Shown: one piece after another, positions 26,218 to 35,047 of the stretch | Position numbering within the stretch: the first letter of the stretch is position 1 | Layout: the number at the start of each line of letters is the position of its first letter | Assembly: GCA_964435775.1 (NCBI GenBank) | Contig: CAYTAP010000010.1 | Coordinates: forward strand, 1-46,810 | DNA length: 46,810 nucleotides | Direction: 5' to 3' | From: CAYTAP01 sp964435775 | GTDB lineage: Bacteria > Planctomycetota > Phycisphaerae > Tepidisphaerales > Tepidisphaeraceae | Program-made: the position numbers and the translations under genes | Notes under the pieces: generated by a model | Databases searched by the model: none | Told to the model about the DNA's origin: nothing | What the model saw: the letters and a program-made list of their open reading frames with translations, nothing else

Positions 26218-26338
26218 GCGATCTTCGGCAATCCTGACCATGACCACATGCTGGTGTACTTGCAGGCTTGCGTCTGTGTGAAAGCATGTGAACGCGAGTC
26301 CTGGGGTATGCAAGCAGCGGCGGTTGCTCTGAACCCCT

Positions 26339-26752
26339 TCAAGTCTCTTGGCGCGTCAGATGAAACCGCACCCCGGCCGACTCCGCCGCGGCGAGAATTG
26401 CCTCCACCGCTTTCAAATCTCGCAAGATTGGATTGGGCTGCTTGAAATCGTTCAGATTCGCGTGAACATGCGCCGCGATCGCCCGCACCGCCGCCAACCC
26501 ATCGCTCGCTTCAAACCACTGCTCCGGCGGCACGCGCATCTTCGACGGATCAAACCCATCCGCCCTCATCTTCTCGATGAGCACCGATTGATTCTCGGAT
26601 AAAAAGTGCGTCAGCGCCGCGACACCGACGCGCCTGGCCGCCAGGTCCAGCCGATCCGCCTCGCGCACGAGTGACGTGCCGCTGGCCTTTTTGGCCCCCG
26701 CCGAGGCTTCCATCAACTCACGCTCCAATGTCACAATGAAAGCAACTGCCAT
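26339..26752 (-). CDS. conserved hypothetical protein
   Basis: 137 residues from ATG 26752 (an ATG six codons earlier is possible). MAVAFIVTLERELMEASAGA, then SLVREADRLDLAARRVGVAA and PPEQWFEASDGLAAVRAI. It looks like a small soluble, mostly helical protein. I recall similar proteins in other Planctomycetota, annotated as hypothetical, but know no function. It lies convergent to the ABC operon and downstream of smc, separated from smc by an R1 repeat. Confidence 0.6.
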   Translation of the reverse strand: MAVAFIVTLERELMEASAGAKKASGTSLVREADRLDLAARRVGVAALTHFLSENQSVLIEKMRADGFDPSKMRVPPEQWFEASDGLAAVRAIAAHVHANLNDFKQPNPILRDLKAVEAILAAAESAGVRFHLTRQET

Positions 26753-26817
26753 GGTTGATGTCCATCCCAAAAATACTTTGGTCCGCTGGTGAATCCCCGC
26801 GTGTCCGCGCTCTCTCT

Positions 26818-26864
26818 CCCTCCCCCGATGTACTCATCGGGGGAGGGCTGGGGAGGGGGTCTTG
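26818..26864 (-). repeat. dispersed GC-rich repeat (family R1)
   Basis: CCCTCCCCCGATGTACTCAT then CGGGGGAGGGCTGGGGAGGG. It ends two bases before the smc stop codon. Confidence 0.85.
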
Positions 26865-26866
26865 TT

Positions 26867-29800
26867 TCACGCCGCCGCGTATTCCTTCTCATCGGCCGTC
26901 GCCTCCGCCGACTCCCCCGCCGCGACTGCATCGCCGCTGATCCGTCCCTGTGAATCGACCTGATCGAACTTGACCGCGACGCGCTTGGAGACGCCCTGCT
27001 CCTGCATCGTCACCCCATACAGCACATCCGCGATCTGCATCGTGCGCTTGGAGTGCGTGATGACGATGAACTGGCTGTATTCGAGGAACTCCTGCACGAT
27101 CAAATTGAACCGCTGATTGTTCGCCTCATCGAGCGCCGCGTCCACTTCGTCCAGAATGCAGAACGGCGACGGTTTGCTCTTGAACAAACTCATGAGCAGC
27201 GCGACGCAGGTCATCGTCTTTTCACCGCCGCTGAGCTGGCTGATGCTCACCGGCTGCTTGCCCGGCGGGCGCGCGATAATCTCGATCCCCGCGTCGAGCA
27301 CATCCACCGTTTTGCGGATGGTCTTGAGCGGCTGACCATCCTCCCCCACCTCCCCATCCCGCGCCTTCACCTCGATCTCCGTCTCCAGGAAAATATCCGC
27401 CTTCCCGCCGCCGAACAGCTTGCGGAACAGCCCCTGGAAATGCTCGCGNNNNNNNNNNCCGCCGGGGCCCGTCAACTGACTGATCGGCAGATGCTCGCGC
27501 ACCGCGTTGAAGCATTGCTCAAACCGCAGCGACGACTCCGTATTGATCTCCCCGATCAACTGCTCAAGCTGGCTCTTGCTCGTCGTCAGGTCGGCCACCT
27601 GCGTTGCCAAAAACGTTTGGCGTTGCTCAAGTTCATCCTGCTCGCCAATCGCGTCGAGGTTGACGTTCCCCAGGCGCTGAATCTTCTCCCGCAGCGCCTT
27701 GATCTCCTCGGCCACCGCATCCCAATCGAGATCATCCGGCTGATATCCGACCACCTCGCCGGCCTCGTTCGTTTGCGCCGACAATTCCGCATGGCGCTCG
27801 GGCAGGTTCAGTTCCAACTCCTCCAGCGCCCGCTGCACGAGCGTTTCCAAACGCACGTTGAGTTCACCCAGCTTCATCTGCAACCCATGCAGCGTCTGCT
27901 CCAACTCCGCATGCTGCTCGCGAACGGCTTCAACGCGGTGCGTCAACTCCCGCGCCGCCTCCTTCGCCTCGCCGAGTTCACCCGCCAGCCGCCGCCCCTG
28001 TTCATCGAGCGTCTGCCGCTGCTCCTCCAGCGACACCTCCTCGCGTTTTGCCTCATTCAATTCCCGTTCCAGCGTCCCCCGCCGCCCGGTCAAGGCCTCG
28101 GCCGATTTGGTCAGCCGCTCGATCTGCCCGCCGATTTCCGCAATCGCTGACTGCTGCCGCTGCACCTGCTGGCGACTGGCGAGCTGCTTCTCCTGCACCT
28201 GCCCCAGTTGCACCCGGCAACTGGTCAACTCCTCGCCGCAGGTCTGAAGATCGGCGGCCGTCTGCTTCTGCTGCTCGACCAGCGCATCCGCCTGCGCCTG
28301 ATGCTCGGCCTGCGACGTTTCAAACTCCTGCCGTCGCTGGGCAAGCTGCGCTTCCTCGCCGCTCAGCCGATCGCTCTGACCGACGAATGCTTGCAACTCA
28401 CGATCGAGAACAACCTGCTCGCGCGCCAGCGCGTTTTGCTTGTCTCCATTGGCCGACAACGCCCCGCCGAGCTTCACCTTTTGCGTGTTCAGTTCATAGA
28501 TGGCGTTGCGAAGTGCATTGACATCCGCCTCCATCTGCCGGGCCTGTTCGTTGCCGCTGGTGAGCTGACTCGATAAATCATCGACGCGCCGACCCGTCTC
28601 GGCGATCTGATGCGTTAACACCTCCAGCTCCGCATGACGCGAGAGCAGCCCCATCGCCGCCGTCATCGGCCCGAGGCGCAGCGTGCCATCGCTCTCGACG
28701 ACATCTCCGCCGAGCGTCACATACCGCCAGCCGCTCGGCCCTTCCCGATGCAGTCGATGCGCCGACGCCAGATCATCCACGATCGCCGTCGTCCCGAGCA
28801 AATGCCCCGCCAGCGGCGCATCCTCCGGCCGCACCCGCACCAGATCCACCGCCAGCCGCAGCCCGATCCCATGCCGGTTCCAGTCATACCCCGTGGCATG
28901 GGTGACTCGCCCATGGTCTCCCTTCCCTTGCGCAGCACGGGCATCCTGCCCGTGATCTTCATCACTCCCCGTAGCACGGGCATCCTGCCCGTGATCCCCT
29001 TCCGTTGCATCTGCTTCATTCACCGCACAAATCACAGGTGGGCCGCCCGCGCCACTCCCCCCCAGTCGATCCGCGCAAATCAGGTTCACCCGCCCCTCAA
29101 GCTCCTCGAACAAGTCCCCCGCCGCCACCGCCGCCGCCGAGTCATCCGTCACCAGCCACTGATCGCGTCCATCCAGGGCCGCCTCAATCGCCGCCGCATG
29201 TTCCACATCGACGCGCATGACATCGGCCACCAGCCCGCGCACGAACGGGAATCGCTCCTCCCGATGGCGCAGCACCGACTTCACACCTTCGCTCACCCCT
29301 TCGCGGTTGCTCTCCAGGTCGCTGAGCAGCTTCTGGCGCGACAACAGCCCCGACCGATGCTCCCGCGCCGACGCCAACTGCTCGCTCGTCTGGGCGATTC
29401 GCTGGCCCAGGTGCTGCGCCTCCTGTCGGCGCGTTTCCATCGCCTGCTGCTGCTGCGTGATCCGCCCCAGCACCTCATCCAGTTGCTGTTGAACCCCCGC
29501 CCGCGCCGCCTCGAGCGCCGTGTGTTCCTCCACGACCACCCGCCGCCGCTCACCCAACCGCCCTTGCTGCTGCGCGATGTTCTTCCGCTCAATCTCAATC
29601 GCCCCCAGCCGGCTGTTCGTCGTCGCCAGCTTCCGCATCAGATCAAGCACCGCCGACTTGTGCCGCTCGATCTCCCGGTTGATCTCATTGAGCCTCAGTT
29701 GTCCATCATGAAACGCCCCCTGCCGCTTTTCGATTTCCTGCCGATGTTCCGAAAGCTCCCCGGTCAAATGCGCCAGCGACCGCTCCTCCCCCGCCAGCGC

Positions 29801-30826
29801 CTCTTGCGCCGAAGCCAGACGCCCGGTCATCGCCCCGCGATCGCGCTCAAAGGTCTCCAGTTGCTCGGCCATCTGCGCCAACTGCTCTGTGGCGTGATGT
29901 TGTCGCTGCTTCGCCGATTGAAGCGCCGCCGTCACCCGGACAAGCTCATACTCGGCCGATTGCTTTTGCTGCTCCAGCGTCTCGGCCGACCTGGTCTTCC
30001 CCGCCAGCTCATTCTGCCCCCGCTGCAAATCCGCCACCACATCATCCAGCCGAAACCGCGCATCGGCCTCCTGGCCCCGCAGCGCCTCCAGTTGTTCGTA
30101 ATGGGAATGATATTCACGCAGCGCGTGCATCAACCGCAGCTCGCGCAGCCGCTGCGAATGCTCCTGGTACGTCCGCGCCCGCCCCGCCTGCATCTTGACG
30201 CTTCGCAGACGCTTCTCCACCTCCTCCACGATGTCATTGAGACGAAGCAGGTTCTGATCCACCTTCTCGAGCTTGCGCTGCGCCTCTTTTTTCTTGACCT
30301 TGTATTTGCTGATCCCCGCCGCCTCCTCGAAGATCATCCGCCGCTCGGCCGGGTTCGCCTCCAGCAGCGCCGACACCCGCCCCTGCTCAATGACGCTGTA
30401 GGCATCCACCCCCACGCCCGTATCAAGAAACAGCTCGCGGATGTCCTTCAACCGCGACGCCGATCCGTTGATGGCGTATTCGCTCGCCCCATCCCGATAC
30501 AACCGCCGCCCCACCGCCACCTCGTCGGCGTCAAGGTTGAGCATCCGCGCGCCGTCCTCACGCTTCGGATTGTCGAAGACCAGCACGACTTCGGCCATCC
30601 CCGCGGGCTTGCGACCCCCCGAGCCGTTGAAGATGACGTCCATCATCGCGTCGCCGCGCAGGCTCTTGGCCGACTGCTCGCCAAGCACCCACTTGAACCC
30701 ATCGACGACGTTGCTCTTGCCGCACCCGTTGGGTCCGACGATCCCCGTGATCGGCGTGTCGAACACGAACTCCGTCCGGTCCGCGAAGCTCTTGAATCCC
30801 TGTAAAACCAGTTTTTTCAACCGCAT
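26867..30826 (-). CDS. smc: chromosome segregation protein SMC
   Basis: About 1,319 residues from ATG 30826 (GGAGG 9 bases upstream); SMC proteins are usually about 1,150-1,200. Order: head with Walker A GPNGCGKSN (residues 31-39), GEQSAKSLRGDAMMDVIFNG and VIEQGRVSALLEANP; a long coiled coil; hinge around residues 520-680; returning coil; and C-terminal head with signature SISQLSGGEKT and Walker B FCILDEVDAALDEANN. SMC dimers with ScpA/ScpB load at the origin and extrude chromosomal loops. Two oddities: the hinge holds three in-frame copies of a dispersed repeat (28892-28996; HGQDARATG-like units), and a 10-N gap at 27449 is flanked by extra residues (LPISQLTGPG ... REH) where the family reads NAVREHFQGLFRKLFGGG without interruption. 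Confidence 0.96.
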   Translation of the reverse strand: MRLKKLVLQGFKSFADRTEFVFDTPITGIVGPNGCGKSNVVDGFKWVLGEQSAKSLRGDAMMDVIFNGSGGRKPAGMAEVVLVFDNPKREDGARMLNLDADEVAVGRRLYRDGASEYAINGSASRLKDIRELFLDTGVGVDAYSVIEQGRVSALLEANPAERRMIFEEAAGISKYKVKKKEAQRKLEKVDQNLLRLNDIVEEVEKRLRSVKMQAGRARTYQEHSQRLRELRLMHALREYHSHYEQLEALRGQEADARFRLDDVVADLQRGQNELAGKTRSAETLEQQKQSAEYELVRVTAALQSAKQRQHHATEQLAQMAEQLETFERDRGAMTGRLASAQEALAGEERSLAHLTGELSEHRQEIEKRQGAFHDGQLRLNEINREIERHKSAVLDLMRKLATTNSRLGAIEIERKNIAQQQGRLGERRRVVVEEHTALEAARAGVQQQLDEVLGRITQQQQAMETRRQEAQHLGQRIAQTSEQLASAREHRSGLLSRQKLLSDLESNREGVSEGVKSVLRHREERFPFVRGLVADVMRVDVEHAAAIEAALDGRDQWLVTDDSAAAVAAGDLFEELEGRVNLICADRLGGSGAGGPPVICAVNEADATEGDHGQDARATGSDEDHGQDARAAQGKGDHGRVTHATGYDWNRHGIGLRLAVDLVRVRPEDAPLAGHLLGTTAIVDDLASAHRLHREGPSGWRYVTLGGDVVESDGTLRLGPMTAAMGLLSRHAELEVLTHQIAETGRRVDDLSSQLTSGNEQARQMEADVNALRNAIYELNTQKVKLGGALSANGDKQNALAREQVVLDRELQAFVGQSDRLSGEEAQLAQRRQEFETSQAEHQAQADALVEQQKQTAADLQTCGEELTSCRVQLGQVQEKQLASRQQVQRQQSAIAEIGGQIERLTKSAEALTGRRGTLERELNEAKREEVSLEEQRQTLDEQGRRLAGELGEAKEAARELTHRVEAVREQHAELEQTLHGLQMKLGELNVRLETLVQRALEELELNLPERHAELSAQTNEAGEVVGYQPDDLDWDAVAEEIKALREKIQRLGNVNLDAIGEQDELEQRQTFLATQVADLTTSKSQLEQLIGEINTESSLRFEQCFNAVREHLPISQLTGPGXXXXREHFQGLFRKLFGGGKADIFLETEIEVKARDGEVGEDGQPLKTIRKTVDVLDAGIEIIARPPGKQPVSISQLSGGEKTMTCVALLMSLFKSKPSPFCILDEVDAALDEANNQRFNLIVQEFLEYSQFIVITHSKRTMQIADVLYGVTMQEQGVSKRVAVKFDQVDSQGRISGDAVAAGESAEATADEKEYAAA
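27449..27458. other. assembly gap (10 N) inside smc
   Basis: The frame is kept if the gap is 10 bases. However, the codons for Arg-Glu-His occur on both sides, and the family has no insertion here, so the flanking sequence may be a local misassembly. Confidence 0.97.
28892..28996 (-). repeat. three tandem copies of a dispersed palindromic repeat (family R7) inside the smc hinge
   Basis: Copies at 28892-28918, 28932-28957 and 28971-28996, each built on a palindrome such as CACGGGCATCCTGCCCGTG. In the smc frame they encode HGRVTHATG, HGQDARAAQ and HGQDARATG. A degenerate single copy (GGGCATCCTGCCCTTGTC) lies at about 30884, just upstream of smc. Confidence 0.9.
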
Positions 30827-30923
30827 GGCAACAGTCCTCCATGACCTTTCCACCCAACGCGCCCGTTCGGGCGATCCCCCGGGCATCCTGCCCTTGTCTT
30901 GCGAACATGCGCCGGACATCCTC

Positions 30924-32804
30924 TCATTGCGGACGCCCACCCGCTCCGCCGCTCCCCCCCTCGGCCGGGTTCAACTTCGGCAATCCCGCCGCACCCATCG
31001 TATCCACCGGATGCGTCGTCGCCGACGCCTGCCCGATCACCGGGGCATCATCCAGCGGATCGGCCGACGCCGCGCCCTCCTGCATGACAAACGCCACCGA
31101 CACCGGCTTCTCCTGATACGACGAAACGATGTGATCGCCATCACTCAGCTTCTGAAGGATACCGACAATATCGCCATAACTGAAGCTGAAACGCTTTTCC
31201 CCCGGCGCGCCCTCCCCGCCCAGCCGCGCGACAATCTCCCCCAAGTCCGGGCGGGCCAACTGTTCCACCGGCGGCGTGCTGCCCGAGCGATAAAACAGCG
31301 TCACCGTCCCCTGCTTGGCCGGGTTGCTCGACAAGCTGAAATGGCGGTCCATCGCCGTGAAGGTGATCGGCATCCCCACCTTCGCCCGCGACCCGAAAAT
31401 GGCAATCCGCGGAATGCCCGTCCGCGACGCATACACCAAAGGCGGCCCGTCGCATGGCACGAAGTCGAGCACGAAGTTTTCGTTGATCACCTTCGTGAAC
31501 ACCATCGGGTTCTTGTGTCGCGCCAAAACCTTGTACGCCTCGATCCGCACGAGCGTCTGGTTCGTGTCGAGCAATTGCTTGAGCAACACCGCCACCGACG
31601 GTGAATCCGGCAGCGAGCCCAGCGTTCGCACCGCGTTGATCTGAAATGGATTGCCCGCCGAGCGCGCGATGTCCACCAGCGCGTGCTGCGCCGAGATGTC
31701 CCCCAGGAATGCCGCCGCCCGCGCCGCGGAGAAGGCAACCGCCGGCGAGCGATTGGTCATCAGAGGCTGGATGAACGGCAGCGCGCCCGGACCCAGCCCC
31801 TCCCAGGCGTACGAGATATCCATGAGCGGCGCGTTGGGCTCAACCGCCGCCTCGGCCAATTGCTTCGCCTTGGTCACGACGAACGCGCTGGAGTTGTTGA
31901 GGAACAAATGCGTCGCCACCCCCGCGAAATGCTCCCAGTCCCCATCAAAACTCTTGGGCACGAGCAGCTCGATGATCGCCTCATCCTGCGCCCGCGCGGT
32001 CCGCGTCGATTGAGTCTGAAACCGCGTGTTGACCGCCGACTCCATCGCCCGGCTCATGCTATACTGCGGCGAGCGAACCCGAAGCACCAGCGTCCGATCG
32101 AGCATCGACCGCATCGCGCCCATGACCACGCCATACCGCAGGCTCGCCCGGGCATCCGATGAACTCCCCGCCCCCACGGCGTATGCCGGGTTCACGAAAA
32201 TCTGTCCATCCCCCACCCGCGCGTAAATCGTCACCTTCCCCGTCGGATCAACCGGATCCGCCCCGTCGATCCGCAGGTCCGTCTGGTACAGTGTTCCATG
32301 CGCCAGCGAGCTTGTGTTGTTCCCCTCGACGACCGACACCATCGCGTCGGAGGTCTGACCGATCCGCGCCCCCGGCGGGATCAGTCCATCGACGCGGACG
32401 ATCGCCACGTTGGGACTCCGCAGAATCTCCTCCGGCCGCATGTCCTTATACCCATGCACGAAGTTCGTCCCGAACCCGTGGCGCACCATCTCGTTGATCA
32501 TGTAATCACGCACCGCCGTCGAGGCGGTCGTGTCGCCGGTCCCCCGCAAGTTGACGACCAGCCCCCACCCCGACACCTGCATCGGCTCGGTCCCTTCCAA
32601 GTCCGCCAGTTGCAGGATGCTTCCCGCAAAGATATCCGGAATCCCAGGCTTCACACCGCGATCCGGATAGCGAACCGCCAGCGCCTTGTGCGGCGGCGGC
32701 GACTTGGCGCACCCCGTCCCCAACACCATCGCCCCCCCCGCGACGCTCAAACAGACCCACTTCGCCCAACCCCACCGATGCCCTACTGCGGTTCTTCCTC
32801 GCAC
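30924..32804 (-). CDS. FlgI-like (flagellar P-ring family) lipoprotein with long C-terminal extension
   Basis: About 626 residues; classical FlgI has about 365. A hydrophobic segment ending LGTGCAKS is a lipobox, unusual for FlgI, which is normally a periplasmic protein. The FlgI core is clear: LEGTEPMQVSGWGLVVNLRG then TGDTT, NVAIVRVDGLIPPGARIGQT, and GDGQIFVNPAYAVG. The C-terminal half contains HEAT-like helical pairs (SAGNPFQINAVRTLGSLPD, VLLKQLLDTNQTLVRIEAYK) followed by a beta region and a Gly/Pro-rich tail. I start at GTG 32804: the frame remains open to 32963, but that part reads through an R1 repeat. No ribosome site settles the start. No other flagellar gene is in the window, so the protein may not be a true P-ring subunit. 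Confidence 0.85.
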   Translation of the reverse strand: MRGRTAVGHRWGWAKWVCLSVAGGAMVLGTGCAKSPPPHKALAVRYPDRGVKPGIPDIFAGSILQLADLEGTEPMQVSGWGLVVNLRGTGDTTASTAVRDYMINEMVRHGFGTNFVHGYKDMRPEEILRSPNVAIVRVDGLIPPGARIGQTSDAMVSVVEGNNTSSLAHGTLYQTDLRIDGADPVDPTGKVTIYARVGDGQIFVNPAYAVGAGSSSDARASLRYGVVMGAMRSMLDRTLVLRVRSPQYSMSRAMESAVNTRFQTQSTRTARAQDEAIIELLVPKSFDGDWEHFAGVATHLFLNNSSAFVVTKAKQLAEAAVEPNAPLMDISYAWEGLGPGALPFIQPLMTNRSPAVAFSAARAAAFLGDISAQHALVDIARSAGNPFQINAVRTLGSLPDSPSVAVLLKQLLDTNQTLVRIEAYKVLARHKNPMVFTKVINENFVLDFVPCDGPPLVYASRTGIPRIAIFGSRAKVGMPITFTAMDRHFSLSSNPAKQGTVTLFYRSGSTPPVEQLARPDLGEIVARLGGEGAPGEKRFSFSYGDIVGILQKLSDGDHIVSSYQEKPVSVAFVMQEGAASADPLDDAPVIGQASATTHPVDTMGAAGLPKLNPAEGGSGGAGGRPQ

Positions 32805-32845
32805 GACATGTGATTCGGATGATTCGGACCCGCGCCTCCATCTTA

Positions 32846-32891
32846 CCCCCTCTCCCGGTACTCCGGGGGAGGGCTGGGGAGGGGGTCTTCT
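32846..32891 (-). repeat. dispersed GC-rich repeat (family R1) upstream of the flgI-like gene
   Basis: CCCCCTCTCCCGGTACTCCG then GGGGAGGGCTGGGGAGGGGG. It lies 42 bp upstream of the proposed start and is translatable in frame (PPPQPSPGVPGEG) if a start further upstream is used. Confidence 0.85.
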
Positions 32892-33050
32892 TGTCCGATG
32901 AGATTCCGCGGTACCCATGCTGTGATCCTCGTGATACATCCCGGACGCAGCCCGCGCCGCCAATCAACGATTTCCCCAATGGAAGTACCCATTATCGTCC
33001 CCACCGCCCCATACTCAAGGGCGCTGCCTCCACCCGGAACGGGCTTGGTC

Positions 33051-33147
33051 ATTTTCGATTTTTGATTGTTGATTTTTGATTGTATTGAAGAAGGCAATCC
33101 GCGCTCTCGCATTCAATCCAAAATCAAAAATCGAAAATCGAAAATCC
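33051..33147. repeat. AT-rich inverted repeat (family R5) between flgI-like and nrdR
   Basis: ATTTTCGATTTTTGATTGTT on the left and AAAATCAAAAATCGAAAATC on the right form an imperfect inverted repeat around a GC-rich centre. It ends directly at the nrdR stop codon. Short related sequence recurs at 42688. Confidence 0.8.
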
Positions 33148-33708
33148 CTATCCCTGCTTGCCGTTTCTCCCCCGCGCCCGCTTGCCATCCCCGTCCCCCG
33201 ACGCCTCGACAAACAACCTCCCCTGCCGCGCATCTTCCTCAAACCGCTTGGCGTCGATCACCGCCCGCGCCGCGTCCACCAACTCCTCCAGCGTCTGGAA
33301 TTGCTTGTAAACACTGGCGAAGCGCACGTAAGCGACCTGATCCACCCGACGAAGCCGCTCGGTCACCAGGTTCCCCACCACCGCGCTGGGCACCTCCCGA
33401 TCATGCAGCTTCTGCGCCTCCTCCTCCACCTCGTCAGCGATCCGTTGCAGTTCGCTCTCCGGCACCGGCCGCTTGAAGCACGCCCGCTCCAATCCCCGAA
33501 TGATCTTCGCCCGATCCCACGGCGTCCTTCGCCCATCCTTTTTGATCACCACCAGCCGGTTCGATTCCTCGATCCGCTCATAGGTCGTAAACCGCTTGGA
33601 ACACCGCCCGCACTCCCGCCGCCGGCGAATCGACCGCCCCCCTTCGCAGGTCCGCGAATCGATCACCTTCAGATGATCCTTCTCAGCATTGCAATAAGGA
33701 CAGTGCAT
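33148..33708 (-). CDS. nrdR: transcriptional regulator NrdR
   Basis: 186 residues, starting MHCPYCNAEKDHLKVIDSRT. The N-terminal zinc ribbon has its four cysteines (CPYC and CGRC in RRRRECGRCSKRFTTYERIE). The ATP-cone domain follows (LVVIKKDGRRTPWDRAKIIR then GLERACFKRPV), ending with RFASVYKQFQTLEEL, the standard NrdR close. NrdR senses ATP/dATP and represses ribonucleotide reductase genes by binding NrdR boxes. The last about 30 residues (FVEASGDGDGKRARGRNGKQG) extend beyond the usual 150-residue core. No NrdR box was recognised in the window and no nrd gene lies nearby. Confidence 0.97.
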   Translation of the reverse strand: MHCPYCNAEKDHLKVIDSRTCEGGRSIRRRRECGRCSKRFTTYERIEESNRLVVIKKDGRRTPWDRAKIIRGLERACFKRPVPESELQRIADEVEEEAQKLHDREVPSAVVGNLVTERLRRVDQVAYVRFASVYKQFQTLEELVDAARAVIDAKRFEEDARQGRLFVEASGDGDGKRARGRNGKQG

Positions 33709-34053
33709 GGCTCAAAACCGTAGCACTCTTGCCCAAAAAACGCAAAAAACAACCGCAGCGCATCCATAAGCAATGACTTGGAACATTCTCTGCCGTCATT
33801 CACGGCCTTGACAGCATATTGTCCGTTTACGAGTCTTCTAAAAAGCCCCTCTGTCCATCAATCGCAAAAGGCGGGTGTCAACCGGCCTGCTCACATTCTT
33901 AGAGTCAGGGTTTGTCACGGTACAATTCCACTGTCTGCTCCCCGCACCGCTGCGGGAAATACCAGTGCATGGTAGCGATCAAGAGGACGGGGTGTGTCAG
34001 AGACCATCCGCCAATGCCAACGCAAAGGCGCTTTTAACAAGGGAAAGAGTGAT
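33709..34053 (+). other. intergenic region between nrdR and a membrane protein
   Basis: A 345-bp divergent spacer. The only structures I can point to are a TTGACA hexamer at about 33808 without a convincing -10 box, and a 6-bp hairpin at 33941-33956 (CCCGCACCGCTGCGGG) without a T-run. No repeat-family member, RNA gene or convincing ORF is seen. Confidence 0.6.
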
Positions 34054-34767
34054 ATGACACAAGGAACCACCCCAGCGAATGAGCAGCCCTACGACGCGGC
34101 CGCGTCTTCACAAAGCTCCTCCTTCCGCCAAATACTGGACGCTTTGCCGCGCGGCCAGGTCCTCAGGGACTTGGTGGGGCGCACCGTCCGTATCCTGGCG
34201 GTCCTGGTGTTTATCGGCGGCTTCCTGGGGCTGGCATGGACCACCATCAGGCTATACCAATCCACCTATTGGCCCTTCGGCCAGGCAACCGCGGTGGCCT
34301 TCATTATGGTCGGTGAAGTAATATTCCTGGCCGCCGCGTGCCGTGTTGCTTATCTTCGCGGCGAAGACATCCTTCATCTGAACGACTCTCAATCCACCAT
34401 GATGTCGATCTGCGTGTTGCTGCTGCGCCTTTACGGGGAGATAAGCCTGATCCTTTACCTCGTCGCCGGCATCCTCATGTTCTTCTCCCTCTGGCTCATC
34501 GACAGTCACCCGAATAGCCTGCAAGCCAGCTTCTTATACGACATATTGTACAGCAGGGTGAGTCTGCCTCTGGGGATGCGCCCGGAGATGGGCTTCATCG
34601 GAGCGCTGGCCGCATTGCTTTCCCTCTGGATCGCCGGCGTGGTCACGCTGCTGGTCTGCTATTTCCTGGCAGAGTTGATCTCCATCCTGTCCAACATCGC
34701 CGACAACGTGCGCCGCGCGCGCGTGGCCGCGGAAAGCCACGCCTCAGCCAGTCGTCCGCCTGATTGA
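34054..34767 (+). CDS. four-helix membrane protein, function unknown
   Basis: 237 residues from ATG 34054 (GGGAAAGAG 6-14 bases upstream). Four hydrophobic segments: AVLVFIGGFLGLAWTTI, AVAFIMVGEVIFLAAAC, ISLILYLVAGILMFFSLWLI and IGALAALLSLWIAGVVTLLV. The N-terminal 40 residues are polar (TQGTTPANEQPYDAAASSQS) and the C-terminal tail is charged (NIADNVRRARVAAES). No family is recognised. Base composition is somewhat lower in GC than the flanking housekeeping genes. Confidence 0.8.
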   Translation: MTQGTTPANEQPYDAAASSQSSSFRQILDALPRGQVLRDLVGRTVRILAVLVFIGGFLGLAWTTIRLYQSTYWPFGQATAVAFIMVGEVIFLAAACRVAYLRGEDILHLNDSQSTMMSICVLLLRLYGEISLILYLVAGILMFFSLWLIDSHPNSLQASFLYDILYSRVSLPLGMRPEMGFIGALAALLSLWIAGVVTLLVCYFLAELISILSNIADNVRRARVAAESHASASRPPD

Positions 34768-34820
34768 ACAAAATCCATTCCCCCTGCCGTGCCGCAGATC
34801 GCATGATTCGAGCTAAAACA

Positions 34821-34850
34821 TTGACAACTCCCAGCCCACGCGGCTATTGT
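34821..34850 (+). promoter_or_regulatory. sigma-70-like promoter of the SAM riboswitch
   Basis: -35 TTGACA (34821-34826), 18-bp spacer, -10 TATTGT (34845-34850). It sits about 20 bp before the riboswitch P1 stem, so transcription would begin just ahead of the aptamer. Confidence 0.6.
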
Positions 34851-34869
34851 CTTGTCTGACAATTTAAGA

Positions 34870-35025
34870 GTTCTTATCGAGAGTGGCTGAGGGTAGGGCC
34901 CGTTGACGCCACAGCAACCAGCGGATGTCGTTCATATTTGAATGACGGAAGCGGAGGTGCTAACTCCCGCCTGATCTTTGGTTGGCACTTGTAAGCGCCG
35001 GCCAGGGGTGAGGGTAGATAAGAAG
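34870..35025 (+). promoter_or_regulatory. SAM-I (S-box) riboswitch aptamer
   Basis: P1 is TTCTTATC (34871-34878) pairing with GATAAGAA (35017-35024). The conserved S-box core is visible: GAGAGTGGCTGAGGG (kink-turn side), GGCCCGTTGACGCCACAGCA then ACC, a variable P3 hairpin (GTCGTTCA/TGAATGAC), and GGTGCTAACTCC. S-adenosylmethionine binding stabilises P1. The P1 3' strand (ATAAGAAG, 35018-35025) is complementary to CTTCTTAT at 35053-35060, forming an antiterminator when SAM is absent. With SAM bound, the downstream terminator forms and transcription into the threonine synthase-family gene stops. Confidence 0.92.
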
Positions 35026-35047
35026 ACGCCCACCGCAACCGTTGCCA

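Noticed and set aside
27459..27490. LPISQLTGPG near the smc gap as a duplicated ABC signature (SISQLSGGE)
   Set aside because: The nucleotide sequences differ and the true signature is intact further on; similarity is probably coincidental.
28892..28996. Regularly spaced repeats that could suggest a small CRISPR array
   Set aside because: The units are palindromic, vary in sequence, have short unequal spacers, lie inside smc in frame, and no cas genes are present.
28634..30805. Long open frame of about 720 codons on the plus strand, opposite smc
   Set aside because: It is an Arg/His/Pro-rich mirror of the smc coding strand in high-GC DNA; no domain, ribosome site or signal peptide.
32805..32963. 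Longer N-terminus for the FlgI-like protein
   Set aside because: The extra residues come from an R1 repeat (PPPQPSPGVPGEG) and precede the natural lipoprotein signal; a start after the repeat is preferred, though not proved.
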